A DNA stretch of 64,000 nt from Arthrobacter antioxidans (GTDB lineage Bacteria > Actinomycetota > Actinomycetes > Actinomycetales > Micrococcaceae): contig NZ_CP095501.1 in assembly GCF_023100725.1 (NCBI RefSeq), positions 1,364,001-1,428,000 of the forward strand, read 5' to 3'. Positions within the stretch are counted from its first letter, which is position 1, and each line of letters starts with the position of its first letter. The notes under the pieces were generated by a model that was not told where the DNA came from, searched no databases, and worked only from the letters and a program-made list of their open reading frames with translations. A program made the position numbers and the translations under genes. Below, piece after piece: positions 56,032-64,000 of this stretch.

Positions 56032-57323
56032 CCCCGATCCCGGCCGGAGAGCGGCTGGCCCCGGTCGACGAGGCCAACCTCGTGCTGGACCACGCCGGGC
56101 AGGTGAACGTGTTCCTCGTCGCGGGCGTGCTCGCGGCGGGCGGGTTCGTGGGGCCCGACGGCGTCCCCGACCTGACCGTGGTGCGCGCCGTCGTGGGCGA
56201 GCGGATCGCCGCGCTGCCGCGGCTGCGCCTGCTGGCGGTCCGGGACGGCCGCCGGCACCGGTGGGCGGAGGTGTCGCCGGATCTCCGCCATCACATCCGC
56301 CTCGTGGCCGCCGTGCCGGGACCGGCCGGGCTCGAACGCCTGTGCGGCGAGCTGATGAGTGTGCCCCTGCCACGGTACCGCCCGCTGTGGGAACTGTTGC
56401 TGGTGCCGGGGGCGAACGCCGTCGGGGTGGGGATGGTGCTGCGCGTCCACCACGCGCTGGCCGACGGTCTGGGGGCGGTGTCGATCGTGCAGCAGCTCTT
56501 CGACCCGGGCGGAGCGTCCCCGCCGGACACGGCACCACCGCCGCCGGCCACCGCTGCCGGCGGTCGGCGGGATCTGCGCCGTGTCCTCCGCCGGGCCGTC
56601 GTCCGCGGGCGCCGCATCGGCCTGACCCTCACGGGGCGGGAGGTGGGGCCCACCCCGTTCCTGGGCGAGCGCAGCGCACACCGTGGTGTCGCCTTCCTCG
56701 ACGCCGACCTCGCCGCCGTCGGAGCCCACGCGCGAGCCGTCGGTGCCACGGTGAACGACGCCCTGCTCTCCGCGGTGGCGTCGGGCTACCGGGCAGCCCT
56801 CCCGACGGCCGGCGAGGGCGTCCCGGCAGACCTGCCCGTGTCGGTCCCGGTGGCGCTGCAGCGTCGGGGGTCATCGGGCAACCACGTCGGGGTCATGCTC
56901 GTGCATCTGCCGCTCGGCGAGCCCGATCCGGCGCGGCGCCTGCGCCTCATCGCCGCCCGCACCCGCTCCGAGAAGGTGGAGGCGCGGCAGCAGGGCACGC
57001 TGGAGTTCATGCGCGGCCCCCTCGGTGCCCGGATCCTGGACCGGGTTGCGCACCGCCAGCACCTGGTGGCCGGGTTCGTGACCGATGTCCCCGGTCCGGG
57101 CCGGGCCCTCCAGCTCGCCGGCGCCCCCGTGACGGACATCTGGCCCGTCGCGGTACTCGCCGCGAACGTCCGGCTGGGCGTCGCCGCGGTCTCCTACGAC
57201 GGCCGCCTGCGCTGCAGCGTCCACTTCGACGCGGCGAGCGTGCCCGGGGCGGTGTTCGCGCGGGGCATGGCGGAGGAGTTCGTCCGCCTGAGCGGACGCC
57301 CCGCGGCCGACCGGCCCGTCTGA
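56028..57323 (+). CDS. Wax ester synthase / diacylglycerol acyltransferase family protein
   Basis: WS/DGAT-type acyltransferase that would esterify an acyl-CoA to diacylglycerol or a fatty alcohol, making storage lipid. The condensing motif HHALADG (HHxxxDG) is present near residue 144, with an N-terminal half like condensation domains and the C-terminal VTDVPGPGRALQLAG (PGP) and NVRLGVAAVSYDG segments. It is 431 aa, somewhat shorter than the usual 450-470. Start ATG 56028 overlaps the membrane-protein stop. Actual substrates are not shown. Confidence 0.85.
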   Translation: MTPIPAGERLAPVDEANLVLDHAGQVNVFLVAGVLAAGGFVGPDGVPDLTVVRAVVGERIAALPRLRLLAVRDGRRHRWAEVSPDLRHHIRLVAAVPGPAGLERLCGELMSVPLPRYRPLWELLLVPGANAVGVGMVLRVHHALADGLGAVSIVQQLFDPGGASPPDTAPPPPATAAGGRRDLRRVLRRAVVRGRRIGLTLTGREVGPTPFLGERSAHRGVAFLDADLAAVGAHARAVGATVNDALLSAVASGYRAALPTAGEGVPADLPVSVPVALQRRGSSGNHVGVMLVHLPLGEPDPARRLRLIAARTRSEKVEARQQGTLEFMRGPLGARILDRVAHRQHLVAGFVTDVPGPGRALQLAGAPVTDIWPVAVLAANVRLGVAAVSYDGRLRCSVHFDAASVPGAVFARGMAEEFVRLSGRPAADRPV

Positions 57324-57389
57324 TCTTCCCGGCGGACCACCGCCGCCGGACCGCCACCGCGGAATTGCTGCAGGACCACCGCCGCGGGT

Positions 57390-57920
57390 TCACTCCCGGC
57401 GGGACGTCACCGGGACGAGCGTCAGGGCCCAGTCGCGGGCGCGTTGCTGCTCTCCCCGGAGGAGGTGGCTGTCGTGGTCCACGAGGAAGTCCTCGTGCGC
57501 GTCGAGGGCGAGGTCCCTCCGGTGGAGCCTGCGCCGGATCACGGCCGTGGCATCGCCGGCGAAGATGCGCGGGATGTCCGCCCGGGTGGAGAACGCCGCG
57601 AAGCGGGGCTCCGCTGCGGACAGGGTCATGAGGTCCAGCCACTCCCGGATGCCGGGCTCCATGGCATCCGCCTCGAGCGTGAGGTCCCGGTCCGGGTCGT
57701 CGGCCCAGGCGGCGGCCTCCTGCCGTGAGGACGGTTGCGGGAGGGTGTGCGCGTGCGTGGGCGCACCGACGACGACGAGGCCGTACCCGGACAGCTGCAC
57801 CGGGGCCTCGGCCGCGGTCGCCACCGTGACGTCGCCGGTGGACCGGAGGGCGTCGGCGACGGCCTCGGCGATCATCCGGGTGTTGCCGAACATCGATTCG
57901 TATACGACCAGTGTGTCCAT
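57390..57920 (-). CDS. Flavodoxin-domain protein
   Basis: A 176-aa FMN-binding protein. The phosphate loop ESMFGNTRMIAEAVA at the N-terminus and VVVGAPTHAHTLPQPSSR around residue 55 are flavodoxin-type FMN contacts. Probably an electron carrier or quinone-related reductase; a partner is not evident. ATG 57920 has GGGAG immediately upstream; the longer open frame reaches into the gcvH leader and is not used. It is convergent with the acyltransferase gene and divergent from gcvH. Confidence 0.8.
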   Translation of the reverse strand: MDTLVVYESMFGNTRMIAEAVADALRSTGDVTVATAAEAPVQLSGYGLVVVGAPTHAHTLPQPSSRQEAAAWADDPDRDLTLEADAMEPGIREWLDLMTLSAAEPRFAAFSTRADIPRIFAGDATAVIRRRLHRRDLALDAHEDFLVDHDSHLLRGEQQRARDWALTLVPVTSRRE

Positions 57921-58085
57921 CTCCCGCACCTTTCGTCGGTCTGCGCAGAGAAGTCTCCACCGGTGGCCGGGACTCCAGAAGGGCCGAACGTCCCGTCGCA
58001 GCGCCGATCGGGCGACCGGCTGCACTGCCCGTGGGTTGCCGTCCACAGACGATGAGAGGCGCGTCACGGTGTTGCGCGTTATGCC

Positions 58086-58091
58086 TATACT
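58086..58091 (+). promoter_or_regulatory. Candidate -10 of the gcvH-garA operon
   Basis: TATACT, 67 bp before the gcvH ATG. No convincing -35 box is visible at 16-18 bp. No glycine riboswitch fold was found between it and the start codon. Confidence 0.45.
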
Positions 58092-58158
58092 CGACCAGTA
58101 CTTGTACCGGGTGGCACCTCCCGCCGCCGCTGCCGCACCCCGCGTCCGAAAGGCAACC

Positions 58159-58545
58159 ATGAGCAACATCCCAGACGGCCTCTACTACACCGCGGAGCAC
58201 GAGTGGGTCAGTGAGCCGGCCGTCGACGGCACGGTCCGCGTCGGCATCACCGACTTCGCGCAGGACGCCCTCGGGGATGTGGTCTACGTCCAGATGCCCG
58301 AGGCCGGGACCGGTGTCACCGGCGCGGACGTCGTGGGCGAGGTCGAGTCGACCAAGAGCGTGAGCGACATCTACGCCCCGGTGACCGGTGAGATCGTGGC
58401 GCGCAACGAGGCGCTCGACGACGACCCCTCCCTGATCAACTCCGACCCGTACGGCGAGGGCTGGCTGCTGGAGATCAGGGTCGCGGACCCCGCGGTGGTC
58501 CAGGGTCTGCTGAGTTCAGCCGACTACTCGCAGCAGGTAGGCTAG
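58159..58545 (+). CDS. gcvH: Glycine cleavage system H protein
   Basis: The lipoyl carrier that shuttles the aminomethyl group between the P, T and L proteins of glycine decarboxylase. It is 128 aa. Lys66 in GEVESTKSVSDIYAPVTGEI is the lipoylation site, and YTAEHEWV near the N-terminus is typical. ATG 58159 follows GAAAGG; the frame open further upstream is not coding. gcvP and gcvT are not in the window; gcvH stands instead with garA and ftsR, as in mycobacteria. Confidence 0.96.
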   Translation: MSNIPDGLYYTAEHEWVSEPAVDGTVRVGITDFAQDALGDVVYVQMPEAGTGVTGADVVGEVESTKSVSDIYAPVTGEIVARNEALDDDPSLINSDPYGEGWLLEIRVADPAVVQGLLSSADYSQQVG

Positions 58546-58619
58546 ATCCACCTCGCAAAGGCAGGGACGGTATGGCCGGCGTCACGCCGGTCCATCGTGC
58601 AGTAGGTGGAGGAAAGACC

Positions 58620-59111
58620 ATGGTGCCCCACGTGAATCCAGCCGGAAACGGAGAAGAGCCGAACATGACGTCTCCCGAGACAACGACCATCGGTCTGCCC
58701 CCGCAGGTCGCGGTGACCGAGCTGGAACGGCATCTGACGGGGGAGGAGCAGTCGTCCGTCGCGGCCCTGCCCGCAGGCTCGGCGCTGCTGATCGCCCACT
58801 CCGGCCCCAACGCCGGTGCGCGGTTCCTTCTCGACGAGGACGTCACGAAGGCCGGTCGCCACCCGAACGCCGACATCTTCCTCGACGACGTGACGGTCTC
58901 ACGCCAGCACGCCGAGTTCCGCCGTACCGAGAACGGGTTCATGGTCGTCGACACGCGCAGCCTCAACGGCACCTACGTCAACAACGACCGCGTGGACAGC
59001 GTGGCCCTCCGCAACGGCAACGAGGTGCAGATCGGCAAGTTCCGCCTCACCTTCTACGCGGCGCGCACCGTCCCGGGCCAGGGCGGCCGGCACACGACAG
59101 CGCAGGCGTAG
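58620..59111 (+). CDS. garA: FHA-domain metabolic regulator GarA/OdhI
   Basis: Phosphoprotein switch of 2-oxoglutarate metabolism. In corynebacteria OdhI inhibits OdhA of 2-oxoglutarate dehydrogenase, and mycobacterial GarA also controls glutamate enzymes. It is 163 aa. The N-terminal PETTTIG (Thr21-Thr23) matches the conserved ETT motif phosphorylated by PknG/PknB. The FHA domain follows (AGRHPNADIFLDDVTVSRQH, with Arg, Ser and His ligands, and SLNGTYVNN) and can bind the phosphothreonine. ATG 58620 has GGAGG eight bases upstream; ATG 58665 directly before the ETTT motif is an alternative start. Confidence 0.93.
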   Translation: MVPHVNPAGNGEEPNMTSPETTTIGLPPQVAVTELERHLTGEEQSSVAALPAGSALLIAHSGPNAGARFLLDEDVTKAGRHPNADIFLDDVTVSRQHAEFRRTENGFMVVDTRSLNGTYVNNDRVDSVALRNGNEVQIGKFRLTFYAARTVPGQGGRHTTAQA

Positions 59112-59119
59112 TCCGCTTC

Positions 59120-59869
59120 ATGCCTGTCTCCCAACCCGCCCGGCATCCGGCCGGCGTCGTCCCCGGTTCGTCCGGCACCGGTGTCCTCAACATCGGTGAG
59201 GTCCTGCGTGAGCTCGCCGAGGAGTTCCCCCGGGTCACGGCGTCGAAGATCCGGTTCCTCGAGGAGAAGGGCCTGATCTCGCCGCAGCGCACGCGGGCCG
59301 GGTACCGGAAGTACGCATCGCACGACGTCGAGCGCCTCCGGTTCGTGCTCGCCCTCCAGCGCGACCAGTACCTGCCCCTCAAGGTGATCAAGGATTACGT
59401 CGACGCGATCGATCGCGGTGAGCGTCCGGAGTCGCTGCCCGGCGGGCTGACCCTGTCGCCGCGCGTCGTCTCCGACCAGCTGTCCCGCGAACTGCAGGGG
59501 CATGCGCGGCGGCTCACCGCGGAGACGCTCGCCGCGGAGGCCGGGGCGCCGCGCAGGCTGGTCGACGACCTCGTGAGCTTCGGACTGATCACGGCCGTCG
59601 ACAACCGTTTCGACGAGCACGCCCTGAAGATCACCAAGGCCTGCGTGCAGCTCGAGGGTCACGGCATCGAGCCCCGCCACCTGCGGCCGTTCCGCGCCGC
59701 CGCGGATCGCGAACTGGGGCTCGTGGAGAGCGTCGTCGCTCCCGTGGCCTCGCGCAGGGACGTGGCCTCGAAGGCCCGCGCCGCGGAGACCGCGCGCGAG
59801 ATCAGCGAACTCTGCCTCGGCCTCCACAGCGCCCTGGTGCACAGCCACATAGCCCGGATGGACAGTTAG
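59120..59869 (+). CDS. ftsR: MerR-family regulator FtsR
   Basis: A 249-aa regulator. In Corynebacterium glutamicum FtsR activates ftsZ; the mycobacterial homologue is Rv1828. The winged helix covers about residues 20-95 (LNIGEVLRELAEEFPRVTAS; KIRFLEEKGLISPQRTRAGY, then RKY), followed by a long helical effector region, with no Cys cluster that would suggest metal sensing. ATG 59120 is 8 bp after garA. The position between garA and a DUF151 gene is diagnostic. Confidence 0.91.
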   Translation: MPVSQPARHPAGVVPGSSGTGVLNIGEVLRELAEEFPRVTASKIRFLEEKGLISPQRTRAGYRKYASHDVERLRFVLALQRDQYLPLKVIKDYVDAIDRGERPESLPGGLTLSPRVVSDQLSRELQGHARRLTAETLAAEAGAPRRLVDDLVSFGLITAVDNRFDEHALKITKACVQLEGHGIEPRHLRPFRAAADRELGLVESVVAPVASRRDVASKARAAETAREISELCLGLHSALVHSHIARMDS

Positions 59870-59879
59870 GCGGCGTTCC

Positions 59880-60383
59880 GTGATCGAAGTAGAAGTGGTG
59901 GGCGTGCGGATCGAACTGCCGTCCAACCAGCCCCTGGTCCTCCTGCGCGAGACCGCGGGGGAGCGGCACCTGCCCATCTGGATCGGCGCCCCCGAGGCCA
60001 GTGCCATCGCCTTCGTGCAGCAGGGGATCGTCCCGCCCCGGCCCATGACGCACGACCTCCTGGTCGACGTCGTCGCCGCCGCGGGGAAGCAGATCACCGA
60101 AGTGCGCATCACCTCGGTGGAGGACACGGTCTACCATGCGGAACTCGTCTTCGATGACGGCGTGACGGTCGGTTCGCGCGCCTCGGACGCGCTGGCCATC
60201 GCGCTCCGTGTGCCCTGCCCCATCTTCTGCGCGGACGAGGTGCTGGCCGTGGCCGGCGTCGAGATCGCGGAGGCGGACGCCGAGGAACCGGGGGACGGCG
60301 GGACGGAGGAGACCGCCGAGAAGGAGGTCCTCCAGTTCCGGGAGTTCCTCGCCGACGTGGAGCCCGAGGACTTCGAACGGTGA
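59880..60383 (+). CDS. DUF151 bifunctional nuclease family protein
   Basis: A 167-aa protein of the BFN/DUF151 family (PF02577). Signature segments are LRETAGERHLPIWIGAPEAS, RPMTHDLLVDV and VGSRASDALAIALRVPCPIF. Plant members have DNase and RNase activity; the bacterial role is unclear. The last 35 residues are acidic. GTG 59880 follows ftsR by 10 bp. Conserved synteny with garA and two MerR genes (Rv1829 in mycobacteria) hints at a link with growth or division control. Confidence 0.88.
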   Translation: MIEVEVVGVRIELPSNQPLVLLRETAGERHLPIWIGAPEASAIAFVQQGIVPPRPMTHDLLVDVVAAAGKQITEVRITSVEDTVYHAELVFDDGVTVGSRASDALAIALRVPCPIFCADEVLAVAGVEIAEADAEEPGDGGTEETAEKEVLQFREFLADVEPEDFER

Positions 60384-60463
60384 GGTTGCCCACCACGGGA
60401 CCCCTGCTCCGGTGGCTTCCCGCGGTCCGCCGACGACACGGCACCGCTTGAGGGGCATCGTCT

Positions 60464-60492
60464 TTGACCTTGTCCCTCCCGCGATCTAACGT
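60464..60492 (+). promoter_or_regulatory. Promoter of the second merR gene
   Basis: -35 TTGACC (60464-60469), 17-bp spacer, -10 TAACGT (60487-60492). The leader to GTG 60606 would be about 107 nt, so this gene has its own promoter apart from the gcvH-garA run. Confidence 0.6.
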
Positions 60493-60605
60493 CGAAGAAT
60501 ACAGTTCCCATTGTGCGCGTGGTGGGCCCGGGGCACACTTGAGTGCACACCCTGGGGCCCCGCCTGATCAGCAGACGTCCCGGGGACCCGACGAGGAGGC
60601 AGCAC

Positions 60606-61193
60606 GTGAGTCCGAAGGGTGACGCCGGCAAGGCAGCCAGCCCATCAGGCACCGGTGTCCCGGCGAGCGCCCAGGGCCTGCTCTTCACGGAAGACCTCCC
60701 CGTCCTCGACGAGGACGCCGGGTACCGCGGCCCCACCGCCTGCAAGGCGGCCGGCATCACCTACCGTCAGCTCGACTACTGGGCGCGCACCGGTCTCGTG
60801 GAACCCGCTGTCCGCGGTGCCTCCGGCTCAGGCACGCAGCGCCTCTACGGCTTCCGCGACATCCTCGTCCTCAAGGTGGTCAAGCGCCTGCTGGACACCG
60901 GGGTGTCCCTCCAGCAGATCCGTACCGCCGTCGAGCACCTCCGCGAACGCGGGGTCGAGGACCTCGCCCAGATCACCCTCATGAGCGACGGCGCGAGCGT
61001 CTACGAATGCACCTCCGCCGACGAGGTCATCGACCTCGTGCAGGGCGGACAGGGAGTCTTCGGCATCGCCGTCGGTCGTGTATGGCGCGAGGTCGAGGGA
61101 AGCCTCGCGGCCCTGCCGAGCGAACATGCCGCGGACCAGGATTTCCCCGGCGACGAACTCAGCAAGCGCCGCGCCACCCGCAGGATCAGCTGA
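60606..61193 (+). CDS. MerR-family regulator (Rv1830-type)
   Basis: A 195-aa regulator with a central winged helix: ACKAAGITYRQLDYWARTGL, then VEPAVRG and LYGFRDILVLKVVKRLLDTG. The C-terminal half contains IALMSDGASVYECTSADEVI-like sequence (here ITLMSDGASVYECTSADEVI), which is typical of this actinobacterial subgroup and not of metal sensors. GTG 60606 has GGAGG upstream and is preferred over GTG 60543. Rv1830, its mycobacterial counterpart, has been linked to division and drug resilience. It ends 37 bp before a convergent ParA-like gene. Confidence 0.88.
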   Translation: MSPKGDAGKAASPSGTGVPASAQGLLFTEDLPVLDEDAGYRGPTACKAAGITYRQLDYWARTGLVEPAVRGASGSGTQRLYGFRDILVLKVVKRLLDTGVSLQQIRTAVEHLRERGVEDLAQITLMSDGASVYECTSADEVIDLVQGGQGVFGIAVGRVWREVEGSLAALPSEHAADQDFPGDELSKRRATRRIS

Positions 61194-61230
61194 CGCCTCG
61201 CCGGTGTGCCGACGGCTCCGTGCCGGGCGC

Positions 61231-62064
61231 CTACCGCCGAGCGGTCCGGCTGCGCATCCTGGCCGGGTCCACCACGTTCAGGAGCAGCTCGTCGAAGCGG
61301 CTCGCCGCCAGCTGCGCGGAATCGCCGGGCCAGTGGTGCACGGAGTGGGCTGCGCCCTGGATCTGCTGCCAGTTGGCCTGCTCCGGCATGGTGGGGCTCA
61401 GTACCAGGTCGCCGAACATCCGCCGCATCTCGCCGAGGCGGAACGCATGCTCGTGGGAGGTCTCGCGCACCCGGTTCGCGAGGATGCCCGCGGTCTGCAG
61501 CTTCGGCGCGAATTCGCGGCGGAACAGCTCGAGGGCGCGCATCGTGCGTTCCGTGCCCGCCACGGAGAAGAGGGCGGGTTCCGCGACGAGGAGCACCCTG
61601 TCGCTCGCGGTCCACGCCATGCGGGTCAGGCCGTTCAGCGACGGTGGGCAGTCGATCAGGACGAGGCTGTATCCCTCGACCCGGGACAGGAGGGTGGACA
61701 GGCGCCGCTGGTCGCGGCGTCCGAGGTCCGGCCGGTCGTAGATGCCCGAATGGGCCGACCCCATCGCGACGTCGAGCGTGGACGCCCGGGCCCCCGGCTG
61801 CCGCGCGGCGGTCGCCACCCAGCCACTGGGGACGGTGTGGGCGCCGAGGTCGCCGCGCCGGGCGTTCTTCAGCAGGCGCCCGATGTCGGTCTGGCCGGAG
61901 GGCCTGACGCCGAGGCCGGTGGTCGCATCAGCGTGCGGGTCGAGATCGACGACGAGCGTCGGGATGCCGGCCGCCAGCGCGGCCGAGGCCAGCCCCAGGG
62001 TCATCGACGTCTTGCCCACGCCGCCTTTGAGGCTGCTGATACTCACTACCTGCACGTCACCCAT
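61231..62064 (-). CDS. Orphan ParA/MinD-like ATPase divergent from pyc
   Basis: Deviant Walker A ATPase, 277 aa. It has SSLKGGVGKTSMTLGLA (residues 11-27), VDLDPHADATTGLG and LVLIDCPPSLNGLTRMAW. The C-terminal half is ParA-like. ATG 62064 is preceded by a weak AGG site. It has no ParB, no other cargo protein and lies alone, so it could position a cellular structure or act in segregation; nothing in the sequence decides. It is distinct from the ParA next to scpA. TATGAT at 62114-62119 (minus strand) may be its -10 box. Confidence 0.85.
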   Translation of the reverse strand: MGDVQVVSISSLKGGVGKTSMTLGLASAALAAGIPTLVVDLDPHADATTGLGVRPSGQTDIGRLLKNARRGDLGAHTVPSGWVATAARQPGARASTLDVAMGSAHSGIYDRPDLGRRDQRRLSTLLSRVEGYSLVLIDCPPSLNGLTRMAWTASDRVLLVAEPALFSVAGTERTMRALELFRREFAPKLQTAGILANRVRETSHEHAFRLGEMRRMFGDLVLSPTMPEQANWQQIQGAAHSVHHWPGDSAQLAASRFDELLLNVVDPARMRSRTARR

Positions 62065-62183
62065 ACCTATCCCCGGCCGCGACGAGCGGCCCGATGTCCT
62101 TGTGATCCCGTCCATCATAGGGTGGCGCGGCCCGCCGCCCGGACGGCGCCCGAGGGCCGCCCGTCCACATGGCGGCACCGTCA

Positions 62184-62211
62184 TGGACCGGCGCGGCGCC
62201 ACGGGTAGGAT
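62184..62211 (+). promoter_or_regulatory. Candidate pyc promoter
   Basis: -35 TGGACC (62184-62189), 16-bp spacer, -10 TAGGAT (62206-62211), 44 bp before the pyc ATG. Confidence 0.45.
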
Positions 62212-62255
62212 CGAGCCTGCGTGAAGAACCCGACCCGCAAGGATGCAGGAGTGCC

Positions 62256-64000
62256 ATGTTCTCGAAGATTCTGGTAGCCAACCGTGGCGAGATCGCCATC
62301 CGCGCTTTTCGGGCCGGGCACGAGGTGGGAGCGAAGACCGTCGCGGTCTTCCCCCAGGAGGACAGGAACTCGATCCACCGCCAGAAGGCCGACGAGGCGT
62401 ACCTCATCGGCGAGGAGGGCCACCCGGTCCGGGCCTACCTGGACATCGACGAGATCATCCGCGTGGCCCGCGAGTCCGGCTGCGACGCCATCTACCCCGG
62501 GTACGGTTTCCTGTCCGAGAATCCCGGCCTCGCCCGGGCCGCGGCGGCGGCGGGCATCACGTTCGTGGGGCCGCCGGCCGACGTGCTGGAGCTCGCCGGG
62601 AACAAGGTCAAGGCCCTCGACGCCGCCCGCGCGGCCGGCATCCCGGTCCTCGCATCGTCCCGCCCGAGTGCCGACGTCGCCGAACTGATCGCCGCGGCGG
62701 AGGAGATCGGGTTCCCCGTCTTCGCGAAGGCCGTGGCCGGCGGCGGTGGCCGCGGGATGCGCCGGGTGGACACGCGCGAGGCACTGCCGGAGGCACTCGA
62801 GGCCGCGATGCGGGAAGCCGAATCCGCGTTCGGGGACCCCACCATGTTCCTGGAGCAGGCGGTCCTCCGCCCGCGCCACATCGAGGTGCAGATCCTCGCG
62901 GACGCAACAGGCAACGTGATGCACCTCTTCGAGCGTGACTGCTCCCTGCAGCGGCGCCACCAGAAGGTCATCGAGATCGCGCCCGCACCGAACCTCGACG
63001 AGTCCATCCGCCAGGCGCTGCACCGCGACGCCGTGAAGTTCGCGACCGCCCTGGGCTACGTGAACGCCGGGACGGTCGAGTTCCTCGTGGACACGGTCGG
63101 GGAGCGGGCGGGCCAGCACGTGTTCATCGAGATGAACCCGCGCATCCAGGTCGAACACACGGTCACGGAAGAGGTGACCGACGTCGACCTCGTCCAGTCC
63201 CAGCTGCGGATCGCCGCGGGGGAGACGCTCGCCGACCTCGGCCTGAGCCAGGACACGGTGACCCTGCGCGGCGCGGCCCTGCAGAGCCGCATCACCACGG
63301 AGGATCCCGCGAACGGGTTCCGCCCCGACGTCGGCAGGATCTCCGCCTACCGGTCCGCAGGCGGCGCCGGGGTGAGGCTCGACGGCGGCACCGTCTACGC
63401 GGGTGCCGAGATCAGCCCGCACTTCGACTCGATGCTCGTCAAGCTCACCTGCCGGGGCCGGGACTACCCCTCGGCCGTCACGCGGGCGCGGCGGGCGCTG
63501 GCGGAGTTCCGCGTGCGTGGCGTGTCGACGAACATCTCCTTCCTGCAGGCGGTCCTCGACGACCCGGACTTCATCGCGGGCAACGTGGCGACGTCCTTCA
63601 TCGACGAACGCCCCGAACTGCTGACGGCGCGCGTGCCCGCCGACCGCGGCACCAAGCTCCTCACCTGGCTCGCCGACGTGACGGTCAACCAGCCCAACGG
63701 CGCCCGGCCGGCGCACCTCGACCCCCGGGAGAAGCTGCCGCGGCTCCCCGAGGACCGGCGGGCGACCGAGGCCGACGACCCGCCGGCCGGGAGCCGGCAG
63801 CGGCTGCTCGAGCTCGGTCCCGAGGGCTTCGCGAGGGCGCTGCGTGAGCAGACCGCCGTCGCGGTCACGGACACCACGTTCCGCGACGCCCACCAGTCCC
63901 TGCTCGCCACGCGTGTCCGGACCCGCGATCTCGTCGCCGCCGGCGCGAGCGTGTCCCGGCTGACCCCCGGGCTGCTGTCCGTGGAGGCCTGGGGCGGGGC
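62256..64000 (+). CDS. pyc: Pyruvate carboxylase (3' truncated by window)
   Basis: Biotin enzyme that carboxylates pyruvate to oxaloacetate, refilling the TCA cycle. 581 codons are visible. The biotin carboxylase domain starts MFSKILVANRGEIAIRAFRA and has the ATP-grasp loop KAVAGGGGRGMRRV, FLEQAVLRPRHIEVQI, ERDCSLQRRHQKVIEIAPA and EMNPRIQVEHTVTE. From about residue 530 the carboxyltransferase domain begins (TDTTFRDAHQSLLATRVRT), which makes it pyruvate carboxylase rather than an acyl-CoA carboxylase subunit. ATG 62256 has AGGAG upstream. The frame is still open at 64000. Oxaloacetate made here is also a co-substrate of PrpC. Confidence 0.96.
   Translation, partial: MFSKILVANRGEIAIRAFRAGHEVGAKTVAVFPQEDRNSIHRQKADEAYLIGEEGHPVRAYLDIDEIIRVARESGCDAIYPGYGFLSENPGLARAAAAAGITFVGPPADVLELAGNKVKALDAARAAGIPVLASSRPSADVAELIAAAEEIGFPVFAKAVAGGGGRGMRRVDTREALPEALEAAMREAESAFGDPTMFLEQAVLRPRHIEVQILADATGNVMHLFERDCSLQRRHQKVIEIAPAPNLDESIRQALHRDAVKFATALGYVNAGTVEFLVDTVGERAGQHVFIEMNPRIQVEHTVTEEVTDVDLVQSQLRIAAGETLADLGLSQDTVTLRGAALQSRITTEDPANGFRPDVGRISAYRSAGGAGVRLDGGTVYAGAEISPHFDSMLVKLTCRGRDYPSAVTRARRALAEFRVRGVSTNISFLQAVLDDPDFIAGNVATSFIDERPELLTARVPADRGTKLLTWLADVTVNQPNGARPAHLDPREKLPRLPEDRRATEADDPPAGSRQRLLELGPEGFARALREQTAVAVTDTTFRDAHQSLLATRVRTRDLVAAGASVSRLTPGLLSVEAWGG

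Noticed and set aside
57921..58158. Glycine riboswitch upstream of gcvH
   Set aside because: The conserved tandem aptamer motifs were not seen, and only about 60 nt lie between the likely promoter and the start codon.
62181..63893. A 570-codon minus-strand frame opposite pyc
   Set aside because: Pyruvate carboxylase motifs are continuous on the plus strand; the antisense frame is a composition effect.

Overview
The window is high-GC actinobacterial chromosome, most likely from an Arthrobacter-like member of the Micrococcaceae. This rests on actinobacterial 16S/23S sequence, rRNA leader elements, gene order, frequent GTG starts, 4-bp ATGA/GTGA overlaps and possible leaderless promoters. Nearly all of it is housekeeping or central metabolism. 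The gene order follows three mycobacterial blocks that I know from memory: mpg-tyrS-TPR-HAD-small protein-tlyA-nadK-recN-pyrG-nudix-xerD; parA-scpA-scpB-rluB-cmk-der; and gcvH-garA-ftsR-DUF151-merR.

Layout. 1-8.8 kb: the 3' part of an ABC exporter, an alkylation-repair cluster (ogt, an Ada-AlkA fusion, a 3-methyladenine glycosylase), apt, a HelD-like RNA polymerase-associated helicase and tyrS. 8.8-23.5 kb: two almost identical 16S-23S-5S operons in direct orientation, offset by 8472 bp, with a cyclopropane fatty acid synthase gene between them on the opposite strand. 23.5-25.3 kb: a decayed stretch holding an ISL3-type transposase relic, a short unknown ORF and a frameshifted lipoprotein gene that seems to start at CTG. 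25.3-36.7 kb: a dense plus-strand run from a low-complexity TPR-like protein through HAD phosphatase, TlyA, NAD kinase, RecN, CTP synthase and NUDIX hydrolases to XerD.

36.7-47.2 kb: a metabolic insertion between xerD/NUDIX and parA. It holds a methylcitrate-cycle operon (gntR-prpD-prpB-prpC) divergent from prpE, and a CitA/DcuS-type two-component system divergent from a dctA C4-dicarboxylate carrier. The two modules fit together: propionate is activated and converted to pyruvate plus succinate, and the neighbouring system probably senses and imports dicarboxylates. Two TGTATRCA palindromes exactly 63 bp apart lie between gntR and prpE, and a GTGA-N6-TCAC Crp/GlxR-type site lies between the kinase gene and dctA.

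47.4-54.8 kb: chromosome organisation and growth genes (parA-like, scpA, scpB, rluB, tyrA, cmk, der), then tRNA-Pro(GGG). 55-58 kb: a membrane protein translationally coupled to a WS/DGAT acyltransferase, and a flavodoxin. 58-61.2 kb: gcvH, a GarA/OdhI FHA regulator, FtsR, a DUF151 nuclease and a second MerR regulator. 61.2-64 kb: an orphan ParA/MinD-like ATPase divergent from pyruvate carboxylase, which runs off the window.

I found no CRISPR array, prophage or intact mobile element. I do not see a clear undescribed system. The most informative unexplained items are the decayed region after the second rRNA operon, the paired prp operators, a covarying hairpin at rRNA transcription starts, and the orphan ParA next to pyc.
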